Below, piece by piece: positions 1-10,667 of a stretch of DNA of 23,317 nucleotides. The notes below the pieces were generated by a model. The model was not told where the DNA came from. It saw only the letters and a program-made list of their open reading frames with translations, and made no database searches. A program made the translations under genes and the position numbers. Position 1 is the stretch's first letter. Each line of letters opens with the position of its first letter. The stretch lies in NCBI GenBank assembly GCA_000969725.1, contig JXSR01S044142.1. One strand, written 5' to 3'. Source of the DNA: Ophiothrix spiculata (lineage: Eukaryota; Echinodermata; Ophiuroidea; Amphilepidida; Ophiotrichidae).

Positions 1-127
1 CAAGGATAGCCCAAGAAAGCCTCTAAAGGGTCCAATATCTTTCTTTAATTAAATCAGTTTTGAATGCAATAATGAACGTTGTCATTCTTCATTTTGCTAG
101 CATGTTTTTTTGTTTCTGTCCCTACAG

Positions 128-250
128 ATATACCTCTGAGAAAGAACTTGGAACTCAGGAATAAAAATGACGAGGTCCTGCCTGATGGTGCTACTATCTA
201 CACATGCTCCATCAGACATGCAGACACATTGTTCCTGGGCCTTATGGAGG
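128..250 (+). CDS. Internal exon A of an unrecognised protein-coding gene
   Basis: This is a 123-nt exon of symmetric phase (enters and leaves after codon position 1), with 40 complete codons between two split ones. A T-rich tract ending in CCTACAG precedes it and a consensus donor, GTAAGT, follows at 251-256. The peptide is mixed, charged and globular-looking, including PDGATIYTCSIRHADTLFLG, with no low complexity, signal peptide or membrane segment. Third codon positions are richer in G and C than the flanks (ctg, aag, aac, ctc, gac, gag, gtc), as expected of coding DNA in an AT-rich genome. The open frame runs past both splice sites, but only the part between them looks coding. The next plausible plus-strand exon in compatible phase is at 13958-14045. 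I do not recognise the protein family and assign no function. An ORF antisense to this exon is a shadow. Confidence 0.72.
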
Positions 251-1620
251 GTAAGTTCATAAGTAGTGATCAGTAATAAACAAAATGGGGCTGCGAGCGA
301 CATGTGATCAGTACAACGGGACCTTCTATTTGAAATTTGCAGGCTCTTGTGATAAATTATCTTCAAGTTCTTAAGGCATTTATAACCATGAATCCACTTG
401 GATATGAGACCTATTGAAAACTTATTTGAATCAAAGAAAAACATTATAGAATCAAAACAAACAAACATAATCATATTATTTTTTGATATAGATTCTGTCC
501 TCTGATTGGTTAAAAGTGGGAGCTTGGATTTAACTGGGCTCTCTAAATCTATTACGACGGGGACATATTTTCACTAGGCCCGCTCAGTATATTTTGCGCA
601 ATGTAACTAGAACTTTTTGAGTGCGACTATAAGCATGAATATGCCCTCAGCTTCACTTTGGGCATATTCATGGTAGCTCTGAGGAGCTTGATTTTAATTT
701 CCAAATACTTATTGGTTTGAGAAATACCAGGTTTAGGCCCAGAAATACTAGGTCTAGATTGAATGTGATTTTAGCAAATTCAAAATGATAACATAACAGT
801 TAGTTGGCCCTTGACAGACAATTCTATTTAGCAGCTGTTCTATAAATTCTATTCTCATCGAGTTAAAATCAATTGAAAATTGATACAAAATCCTAGGGCG
901 GATTCAAGTATTTAGAAGAGCCAAATAGTCATGGTATGGGAACAGTCTTTCAGTCTATTTTATTCAGCTCTGAACCAGGGCTATCACACACCATGCCTCA
1001 CATATCATCTTTTTAACCTCTTGTCTACTGAGTCACATTATTCTCACCATGAATCAATTCTGACCTTTTGCCATTTTGCATGGCTAGTCTTACTTTCTTG
1101 TTGAGGCCTCTAGTTAGCACACTTTACATTCTGCAGACATCAAACCCTTGTCTGGTCTTTTCAGTCTTGGAAACTTGAGTCCTCAGTTGGACATCAAATC
1201 TTCATAATGTGTTTCAGCAGTTCCACACTGGTCATGCTAGTGATGTAAAAAAGTGTTATCTTTCTTATCAGCAGTCTTGTCCTTCGAGCAACCTCGAAAA
1301 CTGACTGATAAGTCTTATAGAGACGGTGTTGCATTTCTGCAGTTTATTGCATCTTCACAGGTTATTGTTCCTCTGTTCTTGACATAGCTTTGCACTGTTT
1401 GAGTATGTTACTTTTACTTCACATGTTCACTGGATCTACAAGATGGTAATCAAAGAATACTAGTAATCTTGCCATATCACATAAGTGACACATCTGTAAC
1501 TATGTGGACTTTTCTGACAAAATCAATGTTTTTACAACAATTTTGAAGAATAGCATTGATTCTGATGTATAAGGTAAGTTTTGTCTATCATTACGTAAAA
1601 GATGTAACAAGCTAGGATGA
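251..1620. other. Non-coding stretch, one hairpin
   Basis: AT-rich sequence at the start of the inferred intron. Apart from the hairpin at 634-672 I see no exon, RNA gene or recognisable repeat. The open frame on the minus strand at 97-474 overlaps exon A antisense and has no coding features of its own. Confidence 0.5.
634..672. repeat. Perfect 13-bp inverted repeat (hairpin)
   Basis: CATGAATATGCCC at 634-646 is repeated exactly as its reverse complement at 660-672, with a 13-base loop. The motif AATATTCATG recurs at about 2142-2151 and 2211-2220. It may be the core of a small foldback element, but I could not find matching outer arms. Confidence 0.6.
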
Positions 1621-1626
1621 ATCCCA

Positions 1627-1817
1627 GGGGGGGGGGGAACTCACACATTTGGTCAAACAGGGATGTGCTGCTCTAACTGGTTGCTTTTTTAAAGAAATCC
1701 TTAAACTAGGGTCCTGAGTTTTACAAAAAATTCCTTAAACATGGGTCAACTTTTCTGACTGAGCCCCAAATTTGTGATTTTGGGGTACCATATTTGATCT
1801 GAGTACCACTCCTCCCC
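1627..1817. repeat. Poly-G-led short interspersed repeat with internal direct repeat
   Basis: The segment opens with 11 G (1627-1637) followed by AACTCACACATTTGG, and closes with GAGTACCACTCCTCCCC. The two ends are a loose inverted pair (G-run plus ACTCA against TGAGTACC plus C-run). Inside, the motif ATCCTTAAACTAGGGT (about 1696) recurs as a variant, TTCCTTAAACATGGGT (about 1729), a diverged tandem unit of roughly 33 bp. Similar G-run plus GTACTCA ends occur near 7231 and 21582-21980. Boundaries are approximate. Confidence 0.45.
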
Positions 1818-2837
1818 GTGGATGAATTACTCATTTTCTTTTACCTTTCATTTCAACTGTTTCTATCAAAAAAAAAAAGATGGTGCAAAATGGTCAGAAA
1901 CAATACATTTTGGATGTGTTTTTCTGATTTAAAAACTTATTTTACCCAACTTGAATTAATTTGTAATATTGTACTCAACATCCTCAATAGAATGCAGGGA
2001 TTAAGCTGCAGCTTTCCCCTATTTGGCAAAGTGGTACATATATGTAAATAGAGACAGTGCTGCTGCGTCATTCTTAATGGGTTTAATTACTCCTTGAAAA
2101 TTAAAATTAAACTTCTCAAAATTGATGATTTTCTTGTATAAATATTCATGAAATCTCCAACCTTTTTTGAGTGGGCAATATTGTGCCCAAAAATACCGCT
2201 CCCTCTATTGAATATTCATGGATCTGCACAGGTCTGTATTTAGTTGGGAGTGTGGTGTGAATATGGTCTCAGCCACGTGTGTGTATTCCACAATAATAAA
2301 TTGTGAAGAGACAAAGTTGTGTTTGCAATACTCAATATTGGCCATACCCCAATATTTCAATATTTGGTCGGAGGAAGTCATCATTATGGAAATTTGTACC
2401 ACTGTCAGAAATGTTGAAATCCAAGAAGATTCATTGTTTTATTTTGATTTGCATCATTCAGATGATAAAATTTGAAACGATTTGTTAAGAAAGTTGCAAA
2501 AATCATTTGAAATTTGATTTCATAGGCAAGATTCATGGGAAATTGAGCCACAATTTTTTTTTTTACATGAATCGATAGAACATGTTGTTAGTAATAAAAC
2601 CTACCAGTAGTTTACCATGATTTTGAAAAATATTGAAGAAAATTGCATTTTTTACCAACTTTGTTTTTTCTCCGGAGACAAAAAATGGTGTGAAAACAGT
2701 GCTTCTAGTTTCAAATCTTTTAAAAATATCGGGTTTCTACACCTGATGGGCAAACAAATTATTTTATCCACGCGAATCCTGGTATAAGCATTTAAAAATA
2801 TACAGTTAATTTTTGGACTCCCTGTACATTATTCTTC
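1818..2837. other. AT-rich non-coding stretch
   Basis: Short open frames at 1818-2051 and 2205-2488 on both strands lack splice sites or coding-like composition. AATATTCATG occurs twice (about 2142 and 2211). Nothing else is recognisable. Confidence 0.4.
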
Positions 2838-3140
2838 AGATATAGAAAGCAATATTTTGACCAGTGACAATTTTATGAAAGATGTGAATAGCCCCATCAC
2901 TTATTCACACTATCTAAATATATAATCCACTATAGCAAAACGTGTGTTTGAACGGTATACCAATATTTAGAACTTTATATATTATTTATCAACACTTAAA
3001 ATATTCAAGATATAGAATTTATTATTAATGATTTTATATTCAAGATAAAGAAAGTTCTATATTTTTGCTCAGAGACATGTGCAATGGCGACACATAGTAA
3101 ATAGCCCCACCACATTTCACATTGTTTCTATAATCTACAT
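2838..3140 (+). repeat. Diverged direct repeat, period about 200 bp
   Basis: Two segments share the same ordered motifs. The first runs from about 2838 (TTCAGATATAGAAAG, then AATAGCCCCATCAC, TTCACA, TATAATCCA). The second runs from about 3040 (TTCAAGATAAAGAAAG, then AATAGCCCCACCAC, TTTCACA, TATAATCTACA). The order is kept while the sequence has drifted, which suggests an old tandem duplication or two copies of one repeat. Edges were set by eye. Confidence 0.4.
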
Positions 3141-3239
3141 GCATCAGAAGCTAGCAGAAGTCTTCATTCATAGTTTGTTTTTGAACTTCAAATGCCATTA
3201 TATTTGTTTGTTTTTTTCAACAAGTTTGCCTGCCTTGCC

Positions 3240-4155
3240 TTAAGGTAGCTCTAACGGCTACGGTGTCCTGCACAGAATTTGTTCAAAATTTCACAGAATG
3301 TGGAGAATGATGAAAAAAACTTTTATTACAAATTAAGATTTTTTCCGTCAAAGCGTTTTCGAGTTACGCTATTTTTAATTTTCCAATTTCCCATAGACTT
3401 TGTACATGGCATATTTGGCCACCATGAAAATTTCACAAAATTTGTCAAATTTCTGAAAAAAAACCTATTTACAAAAGATTTTTTTTCTCTGGCAGTGGTT
3501 CATAAATGAAACCAATTTTTTTTTCCTTGCATTGCAAACTGATCACAGATTGTCATAAATTTTGATTTAAAGAAATTTCTTTCATCGTTTACGTACGGGA
3601 GACTTCTAATGTTTCTACTTCCCAAATTTTATTGCGTTAATTTCTAGAAACACTGAATAGCCAGATTTCTCAGAATTTTCATTCATACTTCCCATACTTC
3701 AATTTTAATAAACAAGGTGTCAAATGAAAGCTTATCAAATTTGCAACAATCTCTCGTTGGCTTTTAAAATTAAAGTGTTTCTAGAAAATTTTACAGGTGT
3801 TTGAAAATATGCCTAAATTTAGGAGCTAAAAACTCAATTTTCTTGATAATAAAACACTTTATGGCAAAAAGCCCACGAGAGAATTGAGCTTTTTTGATCC
3901 TTCACCAGCCCCCAAAATTTGAATGTCATAGCACATTCCCTCTTGACATGAAAATTCAAAAACCCTTGATTTTTAGGGAATTTTCAAAAAATAAAGAAAA
4001 ACATAAGAAATTGGCCGAATATTATAAAACTTATTAAATGTTACCATTGAAGGGTTTTCTTTAAATGGAATTAGGTTTTAGTTCACATTCCCCAAAACTA
4101 TTCACTCTATAGCTAATTTTCTGACATGTGTAAATAGCCGTTCAAGCTACCTTAA
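3240..4155. mobile_element. Non-autonomous DNA element, about 0.9 kb, with 20-bp terminal inverted repeats
   Basis: The left end reads TTAAGGTAGCTCTAACGGCT and the right end (TAGCCGTTCAAGCTACCTTA) is its near-perfect reverse complement, with two mismatches in 20. The interior is AT-rich with many homopolymer A and T runs and no credible gene; the open frame at 3279-3509 is fortuitous. Its interior shares two ordered motifs, an ATTTCTCAGAA-like box and CAAGGTGTCAAATGAAAGCT, with the element at 12997-13436, which suggests related families. No clear target duplication was found. Confidence 0.55.
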
Positions 4156-5276
4156 AGGAGCCTGGTCCGATTGTCTTCACCTTTTTTCAAACTTTTTGAG
4201 ATTTTGGTACCAAAATGTTGCTCATAATTTTCTTATAACCCATATGAAATTTCAGGGCTGAAATAAAAAAATACCCATAAAATCAAAACTATTCGACCGA
4301 TTCAGCTGAAACTTGAAACAATTAGATCTCTTGAATGGTCTTCTTTCATATCACATTGAAAACTAAATTTTTAACAGAAAACATTTAAGTAAGATTTTTA
4401 TCATAAAATATTTCAAAGTTGTTTAAACCAAGAGAAGATTTCACATTTTTGCATGCCAAACCAACTTATCATTTGTATATTTATAGGTCGGTTTTGTCCA
4501 AATATGTATTTATTAACATTATGAATGCTAGAAGCATTTGCGACTGAAAGACAGAGTGAAATTTTTGGTCACCCTAAAATGGCCAAAAACATCAGACATT
4601 TCTTAAAAACAGTAAAAAATATGCAATTTTAATTTTTAGTTACAAAATTGAACAAGTGCTGTAGAACAGTAATATTATCCTTATTCATCCATTCAAGCTC
4701 ATTCATAATAAGTGGGTTAAAAAGGTTGATTACCAATCTTGAATAGGGAATAAAAATACTTAAGTGTAATCAAAGGCATTCAAGAAAGTTAAAAGTATTC
4801 CAGAATTTGTGTTATAACAGTTGTTTAGTTTTAAATTTTATCTCAAAGAAGTGTAAAGTGGGTAAAAATCAGTCAGTATACGCGAAAATGTCAGTATTTG
4901 AAATGGGCAATTGCCGCGCAATTGTAAGTTACTGGCAATATGCTGAGAATACGTTTGTATACATGTGAAATCAAGGCGATCCTAATTTCTCTGCAAAATT
5001 GGGGAACATGCCCCGTGATTGTGCCTGTATGTGAAACACTTGTACAAATACGTCACAAAGAAACATAACTATGTGCAATTTAAAATACTTGAAAATACAG
5101 ACACGGCAATCTGGGCTTGCTTGCGCATTAGCTGTATGTGATATCGTAAATTCATAAACATGACATGTGTCAAAATTACTTCATTAATATCTAATTAAGT
5201 AATCAATTTTACTTTCTGAAATTTAGGTCACATATTATATAGAGGACATTCATATATCCCTATGAATATACCTCAA
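4156..5276. other. AT-rich non-coding stretch
   Basis: No open frame with coding character, splice-bounded exon, RNA gene or paired terminal repeat is visible. A small CpG-containing palindromic patch (CAATTGCCGCGCAATTG, about 4908-4924) is the only notable local structure. Confidence 0.4.
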
Positions 5277-5304
5277 AATATCACATACGCCAGTATGTGA
5301 TATT
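5277..5304. repeat. 12-bp perfect inverted repeat with a third copy nearby
   Basis: AATATCACATAC (5277-5288) and GTATGTGATATT (5293-5304) are exact reverse complements around a 4-base loop. The arm core TGTATGTGATAT also occurs at 5133-5144, about 150 bases upstream. Confidence 0.55.
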
Positions 5305-5371
5305 AGCTACAAAATGAAAGTTAGTGCTGGTGTTAATTTAATGGCACATAGGACCAGATTTCAACATTGTA

Positions 5372-6299
5372 AACACATCACCAAAAGTAAGTCCCCCTCT
5401 CAACCTGACGTCCTAACATCGTAAGGTAGAACATTTTACCAATAAATCATACATGGGAATACTTCCATGACTGTTACCAAAGTGCTGTGTGAAAATGAAA
5501 GATATTCATGGCTTCATGGCTGAATAAGCACAGATGGAAGACAGAAACTGCTCTATTCAAAAATCACATTATTGAGTCTGCAGTTCAGCAATATGTGTAT
5601 CAACTCGCCTGTTGAAGTCCTCATCCTGGCCCCGTCTTCTCATGGCGTTGATCGGCCTGGAGATACGCTGCTGTGAGATGGCATTCCACTTAATCTGCTG
5701 ATGATAGGACAGGCCATGCAGGTTGCTGTTGGTATTGATGTGGGGATGCACAGATCTTTTCATCTGGTCCCACAAGAGATCTTAAGATCAGACAAATTTT
5801 CTGCCACACCATCCGCTCGATCCCTTCCCCGACAATAAATGCACTAGCTTGCCTCAGTCCATCTGTGTGGTCGAGCGTTGTCATCCATCAAGAAAAATGG
5901 TGCACCATGGGCTGTTGCAAATCGTGCAACATGTGGTCGCAGCACTTCGTCAACAAATCATTGTGATGTGAGGTTGCCATTAATTTGTACAAGGAATGGA
6001 AGTAACCACCTCAACTGAGCTCTGAGTGACTGTGAATTGATTGCACATTAGAGTGATGTTCACTTTTTTGTGGATTTCCCATTACAAGCCATGAATAAGC
6101 TTTGTGACTTTTGAATAGGGCAGTTTTTGTCTTCCAGCTGTGATCATTCAGCCATGAAGTCATGAATATCTTTCACTTTCACATAGCACTTTGGTAACAG
6201 TCATATAAGTATTCTTAACTATAATTTATTAGTAAAATGTTCTACCTTACGATGTTAGGATGTCATGTTGAGAAGGGGACTTACTTTTGGTGTTGTGTT
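5372..6299. mobile_element. Tc1-like transposon, internally deleted, with 197-bp terminal inverted repeats
   Basis: The outer arms, 5372-5568 and 6103-6299, are the same length and are reverse complements with scattered mismatches. Both begin AACACA and carry CACCAAAAGTAAGTCCCC, and TA dinucleotides flank both ends (5370-5371 and 6300-6301), the target duplication of Tc1/mariner elements. The 534-bp core keeps only the C-terminal part of a transposase on the minus strand, so the element is about half the usual length and cannot encode an active enzyme. Long inverted repeats of roughly 200 bp are known in some Tc1 lineages with inverted-repeat/direct-repeat ends. I did not find convincing internal direct repeats here. 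It lies inside the inferred intron. Confidence 0.85.
5569..5998 (-). pseudogene. Tc1-like DDE transposase remnant (C-terminal half)
   Basis: In minus-strand translation, fragments in different frames match the Tc1 transposase pattern in order: a VQINGNLTSQ strand, then VDEVLRPHVARF, then the block FFLMDDNARPH around the second catalytic Asp, then GIERMVW, then WDQMKRSVH. Stops and frame changes lie between the blocks (a stop after NLTSQ, a stop shortly after DNARPHRWTEAS, another shift before WDQMKR). The stretch that should hold the proline-rich segment and third catalytic acid before WDQ is shortened and lacks the usual NPIE signature. The N-terminal paired-like DNA-binding half is absent. 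In an intact element this enzyme would cut and paste the transposon at TA sites. Recognition comes from family knowledge; no database search was made. Confidence 0.8.
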
Positions 6300-7225
6300 T
6301 ATCTGCAGGTGATTTATACTGGGTGTAATAACAATCAACTAAAACAAGTCTTCAGAATTCAGAATTTTTTTTTTTAAATTGCAGTATATATGAAGGGTTG
6401 ACTTGCAAAACGGTGTACGTCCATTTTACACTTTTTGAGAAAAGGGCAAAAAACAATAATAATAATGAAAGAAAATCTCAATATTTTGATGTATAGGGGT
6501 TGAATTTGACAATGAATCTTTGCATGCTGCCACTATAACTTCTAACACTTAAAATCACTAAAATGTTGAAATATTTGGATAAAATGGTTTGGGGTGATGG
6601 TGTAACATATAAAATTCACCTTTAAGTTCAAAGAACTATGAGAATAAATGGATATATGATCTTGGAAAAGTTTTGAGCTATTTTGGGTGAATGTGTGAGT
6701 AAATGAAAATATGACCCTAGGCTTGAACTCAAAGCAAGTGTTACATGATCATGAAATAGTTATGCCTACTCCGCAAACGCTCTGGGATGGGGAACAGTCT
6801 TACAAGTAGTATTTGGGTGTTTATTCTGACCAGTGCATGTATACAATTGATGAGAACCTTCACCTTATTGAACATGAAGACTAAAGGCATGTGTTAAACA
6901 TGAGGGAAAGCACAAGCAAAATGACCAGATATTTATGCTTTTGTCTTATCCTATTCTTTGAATAATTTGATACTTCTTTTGTCAATTACAATTTGTACAC
7001 TATTTGTAAACTAAAGTCTTTGTCTGTTAATGAGATAACTACTAATCATCTGAAAGACGTAATGTGTTATAATTTGCAAAATGCAGGTCACATCAAGCAG
7101 AAGCCTTGATAAACCTGTGTAGGTGCTGCACCCGGATCCCTGTTTTCCTGGGTGTTGTGTGTCCTACATTTGTAACTATATCAAAGGGAAATTTGATGTA
7201 CTATAAAAGCCAGACAGCATTCAGT
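6300..7225. other. AT-rich non-coding stretch
   Basis: No exon, RNA gene or paired inverted repeat is visible. The sequence has short A and T homopolymers and ends just before a G-rich repeat boundary at about 7231. Confidence 0.4.
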
Positions 7226-7230
7226 CATTT

Positions 7231-7260
7231 GGGGGAGGGGTACTCATATTTGGGTTCGGT
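7231..7260 (+). repeat. End-like fragment of the G-run/GTACTCA repeat family
   Basis: A G-rich run followed by GTACTCATATTTGGGTTCGG resembles the reverse complement of the sequence near 21940-21980 (GGGTACTCAAACTTGGTTTG) and the right end of the repeat at 1627-1817. It is probably one end of an old interspersed element; I could not find the other end. Confidence 0.35.
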
Positions 7261-8586
7261 TTCAATTTCAATTGTCACCCGATATTAGTGAACCAGGAAA
7301 AACACAAATTTTGGCACTCGTTTAGAAACCATGATTGAGCAGCCCCTATTCACATCAGTCATTATCTTTTTACCATTAAAATTACTGTGTACTTTAACAT
7401 TTTGATGACTTACAAGTAATATAGAGGAAACAATAATAAAAAGCAATTTCTACCAAAAAATGTTATTAATGTGTAAATAAATTTTCAATTTTGAGAAGTC
7501 CTTTTATAAACCTAAAGAGTCAAAAGCTGTTCTCCTTTTGTTATTTTCTCAAAGAAAACTTCATGAAATTGGCTTCAGATTACAAACTTTTGACAATAGC
7601 TATTTTCTTCCCATGTTTCTAGTAATAGCAACCGACAGGTAAAAGAAAATGACAAAACCAGTAAAACTGTTTCTGACACCCCACGTGTTGTAAAGTGAAA
7701 GTAAATAACATTTTGTGAGTTGGATAGAGAGTTTTTCAGATGTGATTTAACCACTTTAGATGAGATTATGTATTCTCTGGAAGTTTATATCGTTCCTGTA
7801 CGAGATGACTACTATAAAGGTTTGTACACTCGTTTTCTGATTATCATTTTTGTCACAAGAACATTCTACTGTTCATCACAAGTTATATTTTTGTGACACT
7901 TTTACTTATAAATATATAGTTCTATGGCCCTAGATTAAAATCCTTTTCACTCTTTGCCCCGAGGGTCACGCAGTGCCGGCGCTTGATGTACCATATTACA
8001 TGTACCAAGTATTACCTGTATGTATGATGCACTGTCATTAGTTTCACTTTGACTTTGTCACCAAAGTGAACTAAATAAATTTTGTCATAAAAACTGAACC
8101 AATTTGAAGAGACTCTGAATTTCGTATAAACTGAAGCATACTTAACTAAATTTTTATTTTTATTTATAAAAAGATGTAAATTTGTATGCTTTGAAAATAT
8201 CAAAACGGTACAACAATGAATAAAACATCTTACAGTGGAACTTTATTAGGAAAAAGTATACTTGTTGAAAAATGTTTACAATACTGGTACGCACATTTCA
8301 TTCCAGTATTAGCCTGTTCAAGTTTGTCGTAAGTTATCTCAATAAAGGACAAAGGATTTTGTAAATAAAATCGTAAATGACAAAAGAAGTATCGAATTAA
8401 TTTTACCGCACAAAAGAGGCCTGTCAACCATAGTATAGGATAGGCTATTGTCTTCGACTAAAGAAAAAACGTCTAGAGATTTTTAGTTGTGCATTTTATC
8501 GTGTAAACACAAAAGGATTGTTAAGGATTGCAATTTCTCAAGTGGGGATTATCTATACTTATTGACTCCAGTGAATAGAATAAGTA
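7261..8586. other. AT-rich non-coding stretch
   Basis: Open frames at 8012-8203 and 8230-8427 (minus) have no splice signals or recognisable motifs. A short GC-richer patch (about 7956-7984) stands out but shows no structure. Confidence 0.4.
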
Positions 8587-8867
8587 AAGCTCAATTCATA
8601 CTCGGCCTCCAAACAAAATTTTTCCTACCAAACATTTGGTCGTGACGTCACCAAATATTTTCCATCAAACTTTAACTATGAACGGGTAGCAAACATTTGG
8701 TCCAATGTATGTGGCAATTAAGTAACGTGTGCAATCTAGCGTGAAATTTTGTTTGGTCTCAACTTGGTGTTGAAGTTATTTTGTTTGGAGTCAATCGTCA
8801 TTTTTACGTCACGACCAAATGTTTGGTAGGAAAAATTTTGTTTGGAGGCCGACTATGAATTGAGCTT
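8587..8867. mobile_element. Foldback MITE, 281 bp, with about 63-bp terminal inverted repeats
   Basis: The left arm (8587 to about 8650) starts AAGCTCAATTCATACTCGGC and the right arm (about 8805-8867) is its near-exact reverse complement ending GAATTGAGCTT. TA flanks the left end and overlaps the right end, consistent with TA insertion. Both arms contain AAACATTTGGTCGTGACGTC or its complement. CAAACATTTGGTC occurs again inside (about 8689-8701), and TTTTGTTTGG appears three times on the right side. Non-coding; it would form a long hairpin if transcribed. Confidence 0.85.
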
Positions 8868-9162
8868 AATGGGTTAACAAAATATTTTACTACGGATTAC
8901 AAAATGCATTGTTATGCACGGACAGAACATTTGAACTAGCTAAATGTTTATGATCCAGTATTGTTAAATGCTAAAAATTATCTTATTCACGTTACAATCA
9001 CAATTTTTGCTCCATTTATCAAAGACTTATTGTTTTCTTGATTCTTGGAATGTACTTATTCTCTAATTGTCTATGCATGACTTTCACACACTCTATTAGT
9101 CCACAATCTTGCTATTCTTAAACTCAGTTAGTTGAAAGTCAACACTTGGACGACTATAATGC
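8868..9162. other. Spacer between two MITEs
   Basis: AT-rich, no coding or structural signal seen. Confidence 0.4.
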
Positions 9163-9331
9163 TAAGACTATGGTCACAATAACTCGTACGAACAGTTATG
9201 AGCAGTGTTTAGTCCGTTTAAAAGGATCACGAGCAGCGAGCAAAACGAGCATTGAGGGCGTCGCGTGGATCTATTAGATGGACTAAACCCGGTTGTAACT
9301 GTTTGTACGATGTATTGTGACCATAGTCTTA
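9163..9331. mobile_element. Foldback MITE, about 169 bp, flanked by TA
   Basis: The left arm begins at 9163 with TAAGACTATGGTCACAAT and the right arm ends at 9331 with ATTGTGACCATAGTCTTA, an exact 18-bp match. Diverged pairing continues inward through CGTACGAACAGTTATGA and TGTTTAGTCC. The terminal TA on each side fits a TA target duplication as in Tc1/mariner-mobilised MITEs. The loop region is GC-richer (GAGCATTGAGGGCGTCGCG). The minus-strand open frame at 9174-9506 crosses it and is not a gene. Confidence 0.85.
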
Positions 9332-10336
9332 CATAAACATAATTAAACATAAACATAATTTTATTTCTTTCCACATACATGTAAATACAGTGTATAGAAA
9401 TGCATATTAAAGTATAAACATTGTGGAGGAGAACAAGAAAATAAGCCAAAGGCCTGTCAAGTCCTTGTCTCCCGTTTAGAAAAAGATTTAAAAAAATGAA
9501 TGACATAGAAGAGTTAGGCTTTCATTCCTCCAAGACCACAATTCGATAGCCAAAGAGTAGATTGGGTGGAAGGCATGAAACAAAAAAGTTAATCTAAAAA
9601 GCCTAGTGCATATAGATCCAACTCAATCAAAGACAGAATTATCATGAAAAACAAACTAATAATCATACGCTCAAACTGAAAGTAGATATGAAACAGTTTC
9701 ATGAAGAAAAAATGCACTTTTAAATATGAGAAAGGGTAGTATTTGTGTATAAAATAAAGTCATGAACAAAAAATAGGACCTATTTAGAATATGTTACCTT
9801 CCTCACAAATTCCAATTCGATGGCCAAAGATAAAAGTGAGAGAAAGGTATGGAACATAATAAATATTCAGGAATAAAGATTACCAACTAACCAGTATAGT
9901 CATTATGGAGAAGAGGGATTTTAAATTCTGGGGGTCTTACTTTCTAAGTAATGTGGCAAGTCCATACCTTCAACAGGTTGATGGAGGGGTCATTCAGGAA
10001 ACAAGTGAGTTATACATTCTGCATACAAGATGTCATGAAAAGTCACTGAGGTAAAAAGGGAGTCATTGAGGAAAATGCAGGTAAAAACGAGGGCCTTTTA
10101 TCAGGCTGATCCTGTTGGTTCATCATAACAGTGCCCCATCGTCAGACTCTACAAGCTTTTGATCTTCATAATAAATGTTGCCATAAGAACTCAACATTTT
10201 ATGTTACGATTCTGGAGTATAAAAACTCATCATTAACGGGCAGAATTTAACATACTGATATAATATAATAAACCAGTATTTTCGAACAACAATACTGGAA
10301 TATTGAACTCGGTGTCTTCCAGGTGCAATTTGCAAA
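9332..10336. other. AT-rich non-coding stretch downstream of the putative minus-strand exon
   Basis: A phrase is repeated with variation (ACAATTCGATAGCCAAAGAGTAGA near 9539 and CCAATTCGATGGCCAAAGATAA near 9811), followed by similar purine-rich text, which suggests a diverged direct repeat of about 270 bp period. If the exon at 10337-10560 is real, part of this stretch would be its 3' untranslated region. No clear polyadenylation signal was found near it. Confidence 0.35.
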
Positions 10337-10560
10337 TCAGCAATTAGATGTCTGATAATTATCTCCAACTAAATCAGGATAAAGCAGAGTTTTTGGTTTT
10401 TGCCGATCCTCATATTTTGCAATATTCTTTTCCAACATTGTGTCACAAATTGTTGAAGTTCCAATACAACCTTTTAATTCCGTTAAGAACCATGGCAATA
10501 TAATATATCTGACCATGTTAATTTGCTTTGCAAAACTGATAATTTCCACATTCGCAATCT
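10337..10560 (-). CDS. Putative terminal coding exon on the minus strand
   Basis: Read on the minus strand, a long T-rich tract and CCTATTGTGCCAG form a strong acceptor just before 10560. A possible branch-site TCTAAT lies about 25 bases upstream of the AG. The exon starts with two bases completing a codon, then gives 73 sense codons and a TGA at 10339-10337. The peptide has a hydrophobic, aromatic stretch (MVRYIILPWFLTELK) followed by a charged, lysine-rich tail (EDRQKPKTLLYPDLVGDNYQ) and ends in Cys. The amino-acid mix looks more protein-like than other open frames of this size here. No upstream exon was found on this strand, and no clear AATAAA follows within about 150 bases. It could be the last exon of a gene nested in the large intron, a pseudogene piece, a transposon gene, or chance. 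Function unknown. Confidence 0.4.
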
Positions 10561-10667
10561 CTGGCACAATAGGAAAAAAATTAGATTTAACTGCTTAAAG
10601 GGGCAATTATGGCCAAACTGACATATATGATTTTTATGGAATTCAAAACATTAAAATGATTACATTT

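Noticed and set aside
97-474. 125-codon minus-strand frame
   Set aside because: It overlaps exon A antisense, shows no motif and has no splice or start context.
3279-3509. 76-codon Phe/Lys-rich frame
   Set aside because: Lies within a non-coding transposon and reflects A and T homopolymers.
7094-7288. Possible exon after AAAATGCAG at 7094
   Set aside because: No pyrimidine tract, no good donor, and the frame runs into a G-rich repeat end.
9174-9506. 110-codon minus-strand frame
   Set aside because: Much of it lies in the MITE at 9163-9331 and the rest is low-complexity AT-rich sequence.
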